A DNA stretch of 64,000 bases from Allobosea sp. UNC402CLCol. Lineage in GTDB: Bacteria; Pseudomonadota; Alphaproteobacteria; Rhizobiales; Beijerinckiaceae. A program made the translations under genes and the position numbers. The notes beneath the pieces are model-generated. The model searched no databases, was not told the DNA's origin, and saw only the letters and a list, made by a program, of their open reading frames with translations. Shown piece after piece: positions 8,341 to 18,246 of this stretch (the first letter of the stretch is position 1; each line of letters starts with the position of its first letter). The stretch is from the NCBI RefSeq assembly GCF_000745475.1, contig NZ_JQJJ01000008.1, positions 682,001-746,000 on the forward strand, in the 5' to 3' direction.

Positions 8341-8985
8341 TCAGCCGACCTTGCCGTAGCCCGCGAATTTCGCCGAGACCCGCGCCATCTCCTCGGTGTC
8401 AAGGATGACCGGCTCGAGCCCCGCGGCGAGGATGTCGAGATACTGCCCGGCGAGGTTCTCGACCTCGGCGACGATCTGATGCGCGCCGGCAAGCGAGCCG
8501 CCGAGCGCGATGACGCCGTGATTGGCGAGCAGCACAGCCTTGCGACCCTCCAGCGCCTGCACCGCATTGGCGGCAAGCTCGGGCGTGCCGAAGGTCGCAT
8601 AATCGGCGCAACGCACATCCGCCCCGCCGCAGAGCGCGATCATGTAGTGGAAGGCCGGAATGCCGCGCCGCGTGCAGGAGAGCGCCGTCGCGCGCGGCGA
8701 ATGGGTGTGCACGATCGCCTGCGCATCCGGCCGCGCCTTGTAGATCTCGACATGGAACGGCCATTCCGAGGATGGCTTGCGCGCGCCCGAAAGCACCGCG
8801 CCGTCGAGCGAAAGATGGATCAGATCCTCCGGCTTGGTCTGCGCATAGGGCAGCCCGGACGGCGTGACCAGCAAACCGCCCTCGAAGCGCGCCGAGACAT
8901 TGCCGGATTTCGAGGGGCAGAATCCAGCCCGGTCGATCGCCTGCGCGACCCCGACGATCTCTGCCCGCAACGCCTGCTCGTTCAT
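8341..8985 (-). CDS. Class II aldolase, probable 5-(methylthio)ribulose-1-phosphate/5-deoxyribulose-1-phosphate aldolase (DHAP shunt)
   Basis: The 214-residue protein belongs to the zinc class II aldolase/adducin family. The acid/base Glu74 (SSEWPFH) and zinc ligands His93, His95 (VHTHSP) and His156 (LANHGV) are all present at spacings matching fuculose-1-phosphate aldolase. The ATG at 8985 overlaps the mtnA stop (ATGA). Being directly behind mtnA, apt and mtnP, the likely reaction is cleavage of 5-methylthioribulose-1-P (or 5-deoxyribulose-1-P) to DHAP and a two-carbon aldehyde, the role of Ald2 in the DHAP shunt. MtnB-type dehydratase activity is a less likely alternative, since no mtnC or mtnD is seen here. 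Confidence 0.8.
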   Translation of the reverse strand: MNEQALRAEIVGVAQAIDRAGFCPSKSGNVSARFEGGLLVTPSGLPYAQTKPEDLIHLSLDGAVLSGARKPSSEWPFHVEIYKARPDAQAIVHTHSPRATALSCTRRGIPAFHYMIALCGGADVRCADYATFGTPELAANAVQALEGRKAVLLANHGVIALGGSLAGAHQIVAEVENLAGQYLDILAAGLEPVILDTEEMARVSAKFAGYGKVG

Positions 8986-10091
8986 GCCGCCGCTCCACAC
9001 GCCAGATCCGGGAACAGCCCCGCCAGCCCCTCGCTGCTCGCGGCACAGACGCCACGCTCGGTGATCAGCCCCGTCACCAGCCGCGCCGGCGTGACGTCGA
9101 AGGCCGGGTTCGCCACCGCGCTGCCCGGCGCCACGACCCTGACCGCCCTCACCTCGCCATCCTCCGCCAGCCCGGCGAGATGCGTGACCTCGCGACCGGC
9201 GCGCTCCTCGATCGGAATATCGCGCAGGCCGTCGCGAATGCTCCAGTCGATCGTCGGCGAGGGCAACGCGACATAGAACGGCACACCATTGTCATGCGCC
9301 GCCAGCGCCTTGAGGTAAGTGCCGATCTTGTTGGCGACATCGCCGCTCGCCGTGGTGCGATCCGTCCCGACGATGACGAGATCGACCTGCCCCCGCTGCA
9401 TCAGATGGCCGCCGGCATTGTCGGTGATCACGGTATGCGGCACGCCATGGGCGCCGAGCTCATAGGCCGTCAGCGCCGCGCCCTGGTTGCGCGGGCGCGT
9501 CTCGTCGACCCACACATGGACCGGAATGCCGGCATCATGGGCCAGATAGATCGGCGCCAGCGCCGTACCCCAGTCCACCGTGGCGATCCAGCCGGCATTG
9601 CAATGGGTCAGGATATTGACGGGCTGGCCCGCCGGCTTGCGCGCCGCGATCTCGCGGACCAACGGCAGGCCATGCCCGCCAATGGCGCGGCAGAGCGCGA
9701 CATCCTCGTCGCAGATCGCAGCCGCCTCGCCATAAGCTGCTTCGACGCGGGCGGCCGGAGCAAGCGGTGCCAGCACGCGCCGCATGCGCGCGAGCGCCCA
9801 GCGCAGATTGACCGCCGTCGGCCGCGTGGCGCCAAGGAGGGCCAACGCCACGTCCAGAGCCGTGTCGGACGCGTCGGCCCGCATCGCCAGCGCCACGCCA
9901 TAGGCGGCCGTTGCGCCGATCAGCGGCGCGCCGCGCACCACCATGTTGCGGATCGCGTCGGCGGCCTGCTCGGCCGAACCGAGCGCCACCGTCTCGAAGC
10001 GGAAAGGCAGCCGCGTCTGGTCGATGACGACGACGCGCCAGCCGTCCTGTGCGAGCCAGATCGTCCGGTAATGCTGGCCATTGATCTTCAT
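8982..10091 (-). CDS. mtnA: S-methyl-5-thioribose-1-phosphate isomerase
   Basis: The 369-residue protein is of the aIF2B/MtnA family. It contains [15 protein letters not shown] (about 52-66), the catalytic-type Cys in ILTHCNAGW, and the catalytic-type Asp in [11 protein letters not shown]. It converts methylthioribose-1-P, or 5-deoxyribose-1-P, to the ribulose form in the cytoplasm. It sits between apt (9 bp upstream) and the aldolase, with which it overlaps by four bases, so all four genes probably form one mRNA. Confidence 0.93.
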   Translation of the reverse strand: MKINGQHYRTIWLAQDGWRVVVIDQTRLPFRFETVALGSAEQAADAIRNMVVRGAPLIGATAAYGVALAMRADASDTALDVALALLGATRPTAVNLRWALARMRRVLAPLAPAARVEAAYGEAAAICDEDVALCRAIGGHGLPLVREIAARKPAGQPVNILTHCNAGWIATVDWGTALAPIYLAHDAGIPVHVWVDETRPRNQGAALTAYELGAHGVPHTVITDNAGGHLMQRGQVDLVIVGTDRTTASGDVANKIGTYLKALAAHDNGVPFYVALPSPTIDWSIRDGLRDIPIEERAGREVTHLAGLAEDGEVRAVRVVAPGSAVANPAFDVTPARLVTGLITERGVCAASSEGLAGLFPDLACGAAA

Positions 10092-10100
10092 TGTCTGCGC

Positions 10101-10628
10101 TCAATGCCCGCTGAAGGAGACCAGCGTCCGGACCGGCACGCCGAGCCGGCGGATCTTGTCGGCCCCGCCGAGCTCCGGCAGGTCGACGATGAAGCACGCC
10201 GCCACCACCTCGGCGCCGAGCCTCGTCAGGAGATTGACCGCGCCTTCCGCCGTGCCGCCGGTCGCGATCAGATCGTCGACGAGCAAGACGCGCTCGCCCG
10301 GCTGCACCGCGTCGCGATGCACCTCGATCTCATCGGTGCCGTATTCGAGCGCATAGGTCACGCGCAGCGTCTCGCCCGGCAGCTTGCCCTTCTTGCGCAC
10401 CGGGATGAAGCCGGCCGAAAGCTGGTGCGCCACCGCGCCGCCGAGGATGAAGCCCCGCGCCTCGATGCCGGCGATCTTGGCGATCTTTAAGCCCGCGAAG
10501 GGCTGTACCAGCTCGTCCACAGCGCGCCGGAAGGCACGCGCATCGCCGAGCAGCGTGGTGATGTCGCGAAAGATGATGCCGGGCCGCGGATAATCCGGGA
10601 TGGCACGGATCGTGTCGGCGAGATTCAT
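10101..10628 (-). CDS. apt: Adenine phosphoribosyltransferase
   Basis: The 175-residue protein carries the PRPP-binding loop [15 protein letters not shown] (about 120-134) and the Apt N-terminal pattern [18 protein letters not shown]. It turns adenine plus PRPP into AMP. It follows mtnP, whose product is adenine, so it recycles the base. I chose the ATG at 10628, which gives the family's usual N-terminus. Another ATG at 10700 overlaps the mtnP stop (TGATG) and would add 24 residues, a coupling arrangement that cannot be excluded. Confidence 0.92.
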   Translation of the reverse strand: MNLADTIRAIPDYPRPGIIFRDITTLLGDARAFRRAVDELVQPFAGLKIAKIAGIEARGFILGGAVAHQLSAGFIPVRKKGKLPGETLRVTYALEYGTDEIEVHRDAVQPGERVLLVDDLIATGGTAEGAVNLLTRLGAEVVAACFIVDLPELGGADKIRRLGVPVRTLVSFSGH

Positions 10629-10699
10629 GGGCGGCATCCCGGGCGCGTGGTCGAGCGCCTTGGTCGGACGCCCGGCCCGCTTCGTCAAGGGTGCGGCCA

Positions 10700-11578
10700 T
10701 CACGCGCTCTTGAGCACCCGTCCGGCGACGGCGTCGAGCTTGGCCAACAGGGCCGGATCGCGGAAGGCAGGCGCCGTGATGATCGCGTTGTCGAGGGCGT
10801 TGTGCGAGCCGGCAGGACAAGGCTCGCGCTCGGCCGAGAAGTCCGCGGCCAGGCGAGCGACGAGGCGGCGCGCCTTGTCGGCGTTCTCATGCAGCACCGC
10901 GACGACGGAGGCGACGTCGACCGCGCCATGCAGCTCGTGCCAGCAATCGTAATCCGTCACCATCGCGACGGTGGCGTAGGTGATCTCGGCCTCGCGCGCG
11001 AGCTTGGCCTCGGGCATCGCGGTCATGCCGATCAGGTCATAGCCAAGCCCGCGATAGGTCATCGATTCGGCATAGGTCGAGAATTGCGGCCCTTCCATCG
11101 TCACCAGCGTGCCGCCCCGAACGAAGGGCAGTTCCTCCGCTTCAGCCGCTTCGGCGAGCCGGTTCTGCAGACCCGGCCCCACCGGATGGGCGACGGAGAC
11201 ATGGGCGACGCAGCCCTTGCCGAAGAAGGAACTCTCGCGCCGGCTGGTACGGTCGACGAACTGGTCGACCAGCACGAAGAGCCCCGGATAGAGCTCGGCC
11301 TTGTAGGAGCCGCAGGCCGAGAGCGAGACGAGATCGGTCACGCCCGCCCGCTTCAGCACGTCGATATTGGCGCGGTAGTTGATGTCGGAGGGAGAGAGCG
11401 CATGGCCCCGCCCGTGCCGCGGCAGGAAGACGATCTTCGTCGAGCCGATCCGGCCGATCCGCAGCGCATCGGAAGGTTGGCCCCAGGGGCTCTCGATCCG
11501 CTCCTCGCGGATATCCGTCAGGCCCGGCAGATCGTAGATGCCCGATCCGCCGATGATTCCGAGTACGGCTTCGCTCAT
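10700..11578 (-). CDS. mtnP: S-methyl-5'-thioadenosine phosphorylase
   Basis: The 292-residue protein is a purine nucleoside phosphorylase of the MTAP type. It shows [14 protein letters not shown] at the N-terminus, the phosphate-contact region PRHGRGH, and [14 protein letters not shown]. It splits methylthioadenosine with phosphate to adenine and methylthioribose-1-P. It probably also acts on 5'-deoxyadenosine, as relatives do. It is first in the mtnP-apt-mtnA-aldolase operon. The ATG at 11578 has GAGGGA at a good distance. Confidence 0.93.
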   Translation of the reverse strand: MSEAVLGIIGGSGIYDLPGLTDIREERIESPWGQPSDALRIGRIGSTKIVFLPRHGRGHALSPSDINYRANIDVLKRAGVTDLVSLSACGSYKAELYPGLFVLVDQFVDRTSRRESSFFGKGCVAHVSVAHPVGPGLQNRLAEAAEAEELPFVRGGTLVTMEGPQFSTYAESMTYRGLGYDLIGMTAMPEAKLAREAEITYATVAMVTDYDCWHELHGAVDVASVVAVLHENADKARRLVARLAADFSAEREPCPAGSHNALDNAIITAPAFRDPALLAKLDAVAGRVLKSA

Positions 11579-11593
11579 GAATGCTTCCCTCAA

Positions 11594-11638
11594 GCATCGG
11601 CCGAAAGGTGGAAGCCACTTTTCGGGGACAACCGATGC
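11594..11638. repeat. Intergenic palindromic element, family A, copy 2
   Basis: GCATCGG at 11594-11600 matches CCGATGC at 11632-11638 in inverted orientation. Between them lies CCGAAAGGTGGAAGCCACTT followed by TTCGG. It occupies the presumed leader or promoter region of mtnP. Confidence 0.7.
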
Positions 11639-11776
11639 GGTAACAAATAGGTCGATCGCCGTTGCCGCGCCCGATAGGACGCGCGGCGTTCCGGTGCGGG
11701 CGCGGAAGGGATCACCTTTCGATGACGCTCGCAATACAGGACCCGCAAGATGGGCGGAAACGGAGGCCCCAAAAGA

Positions 11777-11803
11777 AAAAGGCCCCGCCGAGCGGAGCCT
11801 TTT
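11777..11803 (-). terminator. Intrinsic terminator of the bc1 operon
   Basis: A hairpin pairs AAAAGGC (11777-11783) with GCCTTTT (11797-11803). An inner CCGC/GCGG stem has one mismatch. Read on the minus strand, it is followed by a T-rich tract (complement of 11771-11780). It lies 22 bp after the petC stop. Confidence 0.8.
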
Positions 11804-11824
11804 CCAGAAGGATGTCCTGTTGCC

Positions 11825-12709
11825 TCAATGGGCCGGCGAGCCATCCGGCATGCGCGACCAGATCTTCTTCTTGCTGAAGTAGAGCAGGAAGGCGAGGATC
11901 ACGAGGAAGGGCATGAACCACAGCGCGATGCGCTTGCGCTGCTCCATATGGGGCTCCGCCATCCAGACCATGAAGGCGGCGACGTCGCGCGCGTACTGGT
12001 CGACCGTCTCGGGCACTTGCGGCTTGCCGTCCGCGCCCTTCGGATATTCGACCTGACCGTCCGAAAGCGGCTTCGGCATCGCGATCAGGTGACCGGGCAT
12101 GTATTCGTTGTAATTCTGCCCGGGCAGGAGAGCCTGGAAGCCGGCGGGCGGCTCCTTGTAGCCGACCATCAGGGCGTGGATGTAGTCCGGGCCCTGCTCC
12201 TGATACTGGGTGAAGATGTCGAAGATGAAGCGCGGGAAGCCGCGCTCATAGGTGCGCGCCTTGGCCAGAACCGAGAAGTCCGGCGGATAGGCGCCGCCCT
12301 GGGCCGCACGGGCCGCCTGCTCGTTCGGGAAGGGCGAGGGGAAACGATCCGCCGGGCGGCCCGGCCGGTCGAACATCTCGCCCGTCTCGTTCGGGCCGTC
12401 CTTGATCTGGTAGGTCGCCGCGAGCGCCGCGACCTGGCCGGGCGTGAATTCGGGGCCGCCGGGCTCCGACAGGTTGCGGAAGGCGACGAGGCTGGCGCCG
12501 TGGCAGCTCGAGCAGACTTCCTTGTAGACCTTGAAGCCGCGCTGGAGCTGCGCCCGGTCGAACTTGCCGAGCGGGCCCGAGAAGCTCCAGCTGAGCTGCG
12601 GCGGCTCGACACGACCTTCCGCCGCGCGGGCGGCCGGAAGCGACAGTGCCGTGAAGGCAAGGCCGGCGGCGAGACCCGTCAGGGCCAGACGAAACGATGT
12701 TCTGCTCAT
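11825..12709 (-). CDS. petC: Ubiquinol-cytochrome c reductase, cytochrome c1 subunit
   Basis: The 294-residue protein has an N-terminal signal peptide and the c-type haem motif CSSCH (in YKEVCSSCHGASL). It has a C-terminal membrane anchor (LWFMPFLVILAFLLYF) followed by a basic cytoplasmic tail. It takes electrons from the Rieske centre and passes them to cytochrome c on the periplasmic face. Cytochrome c1 is a separate gene here. In Bradyrhizobium b and c1 are made as one precursor (FbcH). Confidence 0.95.
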   Translation of the reverse strand: MSRTSFRLALTGLAAGLAFTALSLPAARAAEGRVEPPQLSWSFSGPLGKFDRAQLQRGFKVYKEVCSSCHGASLVAFRNLSEPGGPEFTPGQVAALAATYQIKDGPNETGEMFDRPGRPADRFPSPFPNEQAARAAQGGAYPPDFSVLAKARTYERGFPRFIFDIFTQYQEQGPDYIHALMVGYKEPPAGFQALLPGQNYNEYMPGHLIAMPKPLSDGQVEYPKGADGKPQVPETVDQYARDVAAFMVWMAEPHMEQRKRIALWFMPFLVILAFLLYFSKKKIWSRMPDGSPAH

Positions 12710-12716
12710 GGTTCCG

Positions 12717-14000
12717 TCAGCCCTTGACGTTCGGTTCGGCAGCGGTGGCGGCCGCCATGCGGACGGCCGAGCCGTTCTTGGCGGAGGCCAGCACGGAGTC
12801 GGCGATCGAGGTCGGCAGCGCCTTCGGACGCTCGAACAGGCCGACGACGAACAGCGCGACGAAGAAGCCGAAATACAGCACGGTGAAGATCTGCGAGGCG
12901 ATGACGTAGCCGCCCTCCGGCGGCATCGCGCCGAGATAGCCGAGCCCGATGCAGACGATGACCCAGGCCCAGAACAGCTGGCGCGCGATCGGCCGGTAGT
13001 TCATCGACTTGACCTTGGAGGTGTCGAGCCAGGGCAGGAAGGCGAGCACCACGATGGCCGAGCCCATGGCGAGGACGCCGCCGAGCTTGTCGGGGATGGC
13101 GCGCAGGATCGCGTAGAACGGCAGGAAGTACCATTCGGGCACGATATGCGCCGGCGTCGCGGCCGGGTTCGCCTGGATGTAGTTGTCGGCGTGGCCCATG
13201 AAATTCGGCTGATAGAACACGAACCAGCCGAACACAATCATGAACACGACCATGCCGAACACGTCCTTGATGGTCGCATAGGGCGTGAACGGAACGGTGT
13301 CCTTCTCGACGTTCTTCACCTCGACGCCGGTCGGGTTGTTCTGTCCGACGACGTGCAGCGCCCAGATGTGCAGCCCGACGACGCCGAAGATCATGAACGG
13401 CAGCAGGTAGTGCAGCGAGAAGAAGCGGTTCAGCGTCGGATTGTCGACCGAGTAGCCGCCCCAGAGATAGGTCACGATCGTCTCGCCGACCACCGGCAGG
13501 GCCGAGAACAGGTTGGTGATGACGGTCGCGCCCCAGAAGGACATCTGGCCCCAGGGCAGCACGTAGCCCATGAAGGCCGTGGCCATCATCAAAAGGAAGA
13601 TGACGACGCCGAGGATCCAGAGCACCTCGCGCGGGGCCTTGTACGAGCCGTAATAGATGCCGCGGAAGATATGCACATAGACCGCGACGAAGAACATCGA
13701 GGCGCCGTTGGAGTGCAGGTAGCGCAGCAGCCAGCCATAGTTCACGTCGCGCATGATGTGCTCGACGGAGTTGAAGGCCATCGTCGCATGCGGCGTGTAG
13801 TGCATCACCAGGATGACGCCGGTGATGATCTGCGCCACCAGCATGAACACCAGGATGCCGCCGAAGGTCCACAGGTAGTTCAGGTTGCGCGGAACCGGGT
13901 AGGACACCGCCGAATCATGAGCCAGCCGGATGATCGGCAGGCGCGCGTCGAGCCAGCGTTCGATGCCGGTCTTCGGAACGTATGAACTGTGACCACTCAT
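12717..14000 (-). CDS. petB: Ubiquinol-cytochrome c reductase, cytochrome b subunit
   Basis: The 427-residue integral membrane protein binds two b haems. The Qo-site motif [13 protein letters not shown] and the haem-ligand helices ([40 protein letters not shown]) are all present. It is the core proton-pumping subunit of complex III. It lies between petA and petC; only 7 bp separate it from petC. Confidence 0.97.
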   Translation of the reverse strand: MSGHSSYVPKTGIERWLDARLPIIRLAHDSAVSYPVPRNLNYLWTFGGILVFMLVAQIITGVILVMHYTPHATMAFNSVEHIMRDVNYGWLLRYLHSNGASMFFVAVYVHIFRGIYYGSYKAPREVLWILGVVIFLLMMATAFMGYVLPWGQMSFWGATVITNLFSALPVVGETIVTYLWGGYSVDNPTLNRFFSLHYLLPFMIFGVVGLHIWALHVVGQNNPTGVEVKNVEKDTVPFTPYATIKDVFGMVVFMIVFGWFVFYQPNFMGHADNYIQANPAATPAHIVPEWYFLPFYAILRAIPDKLGGVLAMGSAIVVLAFLPWLDTSKVKSMNYRPIARQLFWAWVIVCIGLGYLGAMPPEGGYVIASQIFTVLYFGFFVALFVVGLFERPKALPTSIADSVLASAKNGSAVRMAAATAAEPNVKG

Positions 14001-14053
14001 GAAGAATGCCTCAAGGCTGTCTCAATCTGTCGGGAAAGCGTCGAGCGCATCGC

Positions 14054-14617
14054 TCAGCCGATCTTGATCTTGGTGTCCGCCGTGAAGGCATAGGGCGGAA
14101 CCGGCAGGTTGAGCGGTGCCGGGCCCTTGCGAATGCGGCCGGAGGAATCGTAGTGCGAGCCATGGCAGGGGCAGAACCAGCCGTCGAAATCGCCCTTCGA
14201 CTCGCCCGGAGCGGTGCCGAGCGGAATGCAGCCGAGATGGGTGCAGTTGCCGAAGACGATGAGATACTGCTCGTGGCCGGCCTTGGTGCGCTGCTGGTCG
14301 GTCTGCGGGTCGCGCAGCGTGCTGACGTCGACGGCGAGCGCCTCGTCGATCTCCTTCTTGGTGCGGTGGCGCACGAAGATGGGCTTACCGCGCCAGAAGA
14401 TCTTGATCGCCTGGCCAGCCGCGATCGGCGCCAGATCGACATCGACCGGCGCGCCGGCCGCGATGGTCTGGGCGTCGGGCGCGAGCTGGCTGATCAGCGG
14501 AACGACGATGGAGCCGGCCGCGACCGCGCCGGCGGCGCCGGTCGCGAGCAGCAGGAAGTCGCGGCGGGTTGTTCCGGTCGATGTATCGGTCGCGTGCGCC
14601 ACGATCCAATCCCTCAT
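14054..14617 (-). CDS. petA: Ubiquinol-cytochrome c reductase, Rieske iron-sulfur subunit
   Basis: The 187-residue protein has a twin-arginine signal anchor ([20 protein letters not shown] near residues 17-36). The 2Fe-2S ligands sit in the two loops CTHLGC and CPCHGSHYD. It moves electrons from ubiquinol to cytochrome c1. I chose the ATG at 14617, which places the Tat motif at a usual distance from the N-terminus. An upstream ATG (14665) and a TTG (14689) are in frame. It is first in the petABC operon. Confidence 0.93.
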   Translation of the reverse strand: MRDWIVAHATDTSTGTTRRDFLLLATGAAGAVAAGSIVVPLISQLAPDAQTIAAGAPVDVDLAPIAAGQAIKIFWRGKPIFVRHRTKKEIDEALAVDVSTLRDPQTDQQRTKAGHEQYLIVFGNCTHLGCIPLGTAPGESKGDFDGWFCPCHGSHYDSSGRIRKGPAPLNLPVPPYAFTADTKIKIG

Positions 14618-14791
14618 ACGTCTTGCGAGCTGGAACAGCTCGAAATTGTCGCCTATCGCCCTCATAGGGGCGCGTCGCAACCTCCGCAATGCGGCGGTGC
14701 GTCACCTTGGGCTCTTTGACATGCAGATTTGACGAAGTCTACTGTCGCGAGCGTCCCGTCAGCGCATGGCGCACAGGCGGCTGGCGAGGGC

Positions 14792-16657
14792 TCAGACCGC
14801 GAGCTTCTCCGGATCGGCCGCGGCCAGGAATCCGCCGGACTGGCGGGCCCAGAGCCGGGCATAGAGCCCACCGCGCGCGATCAGCTCCTCATGGCTGCCG
14901 GTATCGACGATCCGGCCCTTGTCGAGCACGATCAGGCGGTCGAGCGCCGCGATGGTCGAGAGCCGGTGCGCGATCGCGATCACCGTCTTGCCCTGCATCA
15001 GCGCCGCGAGCTGCTGCTGGATCGCCGCCTCGACCTCCGAATCGAGCGCCGAAGTCGCCTCGTCGAGGATCAGGATCGGCGCATCCTTCAGCAGCACGCG
15101 GGCGATCGCAATGCGCTGGCGCTGGCCGCCGGAGAGCTTCACCCCGCGCTCGCCGACGCGCGAATCGAAGCCCTTGCGGCCGTCCTGGTCGTGCAGGCCG
15201 ACAATGAAGTCGTGCGCCTCGGCCTGCGTCGCCGCGGTCGCGATCTCGGCCTCGCCCGCGCCGATGCGGCCATAGGCGATGTTGTCGCCGATCGAGCGGT
15301 GCAGCAGCGAATTGTCCTGCGTCACCATGCCGATCTGGGCCCGCAGCGAATCCTGCGTGACATGGGCGATGTCCTGCCCGTCGATCAGGATGCGCCCGCC
15401 CTCGAGCGGGTAGAGCCTGAGCAGAAGGTTCACCAGCGTCGACTTGCCCGCGCCGGAGGGGCCAACAAGCCCGACGCGCTCGCCGGGCTTGATCGACAGG
15501 TCGAGCCCGTCGAACAGCCCGTCCCCCTTGCCGTAGTTGAAGCGGATCTTGTCGAAGCGGATCGCCCCTTCGTCGATCACCAGCGGCACGGCGCCGGGTG
15601 CATCCGGCAGGTCGTGCGGCTTGGCGATCGTCTCCATGCTCTCCTGCACCGAGCCGATATTCTCGAAGATGCCGCGCACGAGATGGATCAGCCAACTCGA
15701 CATCTGCACGAGGCGCAGCACCAGGCCGATGGCCGCCGCGACCGCGCCGGGCGTCATCTCGCCATGGCTCCACAACCAGAGCGCCAGCCACGCCGTCGCC
15801 ACGACGAGCAGGCTGTTCATCGCCTGCAGGATGACACTGACGCCCGTGATCAGGCGCGAGAGATTGAGGAAGGATTCGTTCCACCATCCCAGCGATTCGC
15901 GCACGGCCGAGCGCTCGGCATCGGCCCGCGCGAACAGCTTCACCGTCAGGATGTTGGTATAGGAATCGACGATGCGCCCGGTCGTGCTGGAGCGGCCGAG
16001 CGAATTCGCCTCCGAGCGCTTCTTGGCCCGTGGCACGAAATAGACCAGCAGCGCCACATAGGCTCCGAGCCAGGCGACGACCGGCAGCGCCAGCCACAGG
16101 CTGGTCTTGCCGAAGAAGCCGATCGCGACCGTGGCGAAGACCAGCGCGTACCACAGGTCGTCGATGACCTCGATGGTCGCGCCGCGGATCGACTGCCCCG
16201 CCTGGATGACGCGGGCCGAGAGCCGCCCGGCGAAATCGTTCTGGAAATAGGAGAGCGCGTGGCCGAGCGTGTAGACATGGTTGCGCCAGCGGATCTGGTT
16301 GGTGATCTGCGGCACCACAACCTGGTCGACGATGGCGTGGTTGGCGAAATAGATCAGCGGCCGCACCACGACGAGCAGGAAGGCCGCCCCCGCGAGCACC
16401 CAGCCATGGTCGCGGAAGATCGTCTCGGGCGACTGGGTCGAGAGCAGGTCGACGAACCAGCCGACCATCAGATACATCGCCGCCTCGATGCCGCTGAAGC
16501 CGAGGCCGGTGATCATGATCACCGCCATCCAGCCCTTCACGCCCTTGATGTGATGCCACATGAACGGCCAGACGCCGCGCGGCGGCGTCTCCCGCTCGTC
16601 GAAGGGAGCGAAGACGTCGATGCGGCTCTCGAGCCAGCGGAAAAGCGATGCGAACAT
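14792..16657 (-). CDS. ABC transporter, fused permease and ATPase (exporter type)
   Basis: The 621-residue half-transporter has a six-helix type IV membrane domain (about 25-330). The nucleotide-binding domain carries Walker A GPSGAGKSTL, signature LSGGQRQRIA and Walker B ILILDEATSALD. It resembles MsbA or multidrug exporters and would work as a homodimer. The substrate is not predictable. It stands alone on the minus strand, 174 bp upstream of petA. Confidence 0.9.
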   Translation of the reverse strand: MFASLFRWLESRIDVFAPFDERETPPRGVWPFMWHHIKGVKGWMAVIMITGLGFSGIEAAMYLMVGWFVDLLSTQSPETIFRDHGWVLAGAAFLLVVVRPLIYFANHAIVDQVVVPQITNQIRWRNHVYTLGHALSYFQNDFAGRLSARVIQAGQSIRGATIEVIDDLWYALVFATVAIGFFGKTSLWLALPVVAWLGAYVALLVYFVPRAKKRSEANSLGRSSTTGRIVDSYTNILTVKLFARADAERSAVRESLGWWNESFLNLSRLITGVSVILQAMNSLLVVATAWLALWLWSHGEMTPGAVAAAIGLVLRLVQMSSWLIHLVRGIFENIGSVQESMETIAKPHDLPDAPGAVPLVIDEGAIRFDKIRFNYGKGDGLFDGLDLSIKPGERVGLVGPSGAGKSTLVNLLLRLYPLEGGRILIDGQDIAHVTQDSLRAQIGMVTQDNSLLHRSIGDNIAYGRIGAGEAEIATAATQAEAHDFIVGLHDQDGRKGFDSRVGERGVKLSGGQRQRIAIARVLLKDAPILILDEATSALDSEVEAAIQQQLAALMQGKTVIAIAHRLSTIAALDRLIVLDKGRIVDTGSHEELIARGGLYARLWARQSGGFLAAADPEKLAV

Positions 16658-16776
16658 GAACCGCCCTCCTCTGGGTCGATATCGCGGCGAAATTCAGAGC
16701 GAGATATGGGTTCGATTCAGACCGAAGACCACCCTGCTTGACGCATGTCGGCCCGCCAGCCCATGACAGCAGCCCG

Positions 16777-17295
16777 ATGACAGCCATTGTTCTCCGCCTC
16801 GCGCTCTTCCAGCCGGACATTCCGCAGAACGCCGGCACGATGATCCGCATGGCGGCCTGTCTCGGCCTCGCCGTCGATATCGTCGAGCCGGCGGCCTTCG
16901 ATGTCTCGGACCGACATTTCCGCCGCTCGGGCATGGACTATCTCGAGCGCGCCACCGTGGCGCGCCATGATTCCTTCCGGGCCTTCGAGGAATGGCGCCG
17001 GGCGGAAGGACGCCGGCTCGTGCTGGCCGAGACGGATGGCGATGTCGCCCTGCCGGATTTCGCCTTCCGGCCGAACGACATCGTCATGGTCGGGCGCGAA
17101 TCCGCCGGCGTGACGCCTGAGGTGCGCGAGGCGGCGCAGGCGAGCCTGCATATCCCGATGCGCCCCGGTTTGCGCTCGATCAATGTCGCGCTGGCCGCCG
17201 CGATGGTAATGGGCGAGGCATTGCGACAGACAGGCGGCTTTCCCGGCCGCGCAGAAGCCAACCGGACCGATCATGAGCACGCGCCGCCCCGCTGA
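16777..17295 (+). CDS. trmL: tRNA (cytidine(34)-2'-O)-methyltransferase
   Basis: The 172-residue SPOUT-fold methyltransferase carries the TrmL motifs [15 protein letters not shown] (about 8-22), [11 protein letters not shown] (about 107-117) and [16 protein letters not shown] (about 127-142), which form the knotted SAM site. It methylates the wobble base of leucine tRNAs in E. coli. I chose the ATG at 16777 because the mature fold begins at once. The 3' end overlaps hemF by 23 bp in another frame. Confidence 0.9.
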   Translation: MTAIVLRLALFQPDIPQNAGTMIRMAACLGLAVDIVEPAAFDVSDRHFRRSGMDYLERATVARHDSFRAFEEWRRAEGRRLVLAETDGDVALPDFAFRPNDIVMVGRESAGVTPEVREAAQASLHIPMRPGLRSINVALAAAMVMGEALRQTGGFPGRAEANRTDHEHAPPR

Positions 17296-18205
17296 AACCT
17301 CCGCTCCCGTCGATGCTGCCGCCGTCGCCGCGCTGAAGCCACGCGCGGCGGCCTGGTTCGCGGATCTGCGCGACCGGATCTGCGCGGCCTTCGAGCAGAT
17401 TGAGGACGAGGCCGCCGGTCCCTTCGCGCCCGAGGCCGATGCCACGCCCGGCCGCTTCGCCCGCAAGCCCTGGCAGCGCACCAATCATGACGGCGCGCCG
17501 GGCGGCGGCGGCGTGATGTCGATCATGAAGGGCCGCGTCTTCGAGAAGGTCGGCGTCCATGTCTCGACGGTGCATGGCAGCTTTCATCCCGACTTCGCCG
17601 CGCAGATTCCCGGCGCTGCGGACGATCCGCGCTTCCACGCCACGGGCATCTCGCTGATCGCCCACCCCTGGAACCCGAACGCCCCGACCGTCCACATGAA
17701 CACGCGTTTCGTGGTGACGACGCGGCCTTGGTTCGGCGGCGGCGCCGATCTGACGCCGGTGCTCGACGCCCGCCGCACGCAGGACGATCCCGACAGCCGC
17801 GACTTCCACGCGGCGATGCGCCGGCCCTGCGACCGCTTCCCGAAGGTCGCGGATTATCAGAACTTCAAGGAGTGGTGCGACGAGTACTTCTTCCTGAAGC
17901 ACCGCAACGAACCGCGCGGCATCGGCGGCATCTTCTACGATTATATCTGGACCGGGGATGTCGAAGCCGACTTCGCCTTCACCCGCGCCGTCGGCGAGGC
18001 GTTTCTCGACATCTATCCGAACGTCCTATGCCGCAACATCGGCAAGCCCTGGAGCGAGGCACAGCGCCATGAGCAGCAGGTCCGGCGCGGCCGCTATGTC
18101 GAGTTCAACCTGCTCTATGACCGCGGCACGATCTTCGGCCTGAAGACCGGCGGCAACGTCGATTCCATCCTGTCCTCGATGCCGCCGACGGTGCGCTGGC
18201 CGTAA
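17273..18205 (+). CDS. hemF: Oxygen-dependent coproporphyrinogen III oxidase
   Basis: The 310-residue protein shows the HemF signatures [46 protein letters not shown] and [16 protein letters not shown]. It oxidatively decarboxylates coproporphyrinogen III to protoporphyrinogen IX with O2, a haem step. It begins inside the end of trmL, which indicates coupling. Confidence 0.96.
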   Translation: MSTRRPAETSAPVDAAAVAALKPRAAAWFADLRDRICAAFEQIEDEAAGPFAPEADATPGRFARKPWQRTNHDGAPGGGGVMSIMKGRVFEKVGVHVSTVHGSFHPDFAAQIPGAADDPRFHATGISLIAHPWNPNAPTVHMNTRFVVTTRPWFGGGADLTPVLDARRTQDDPDSRDFHAAMRRPCDRFPKVADYQNFKEWCDEYFFLKHRNEPRGIGGIFYDYIWTGDVEADFAFTRAVGEAFLDIYPNVLCRNIGKPWSEAQRHEQQVRRGRYVEFNLLYDRGTIFGLKTGGNVDSILSSMPPTVRWP

Positions 18206-18246
18206 GGCGCGCAGCCTCGCCAAGCGGGGCATGGGGGAACCGGCGC

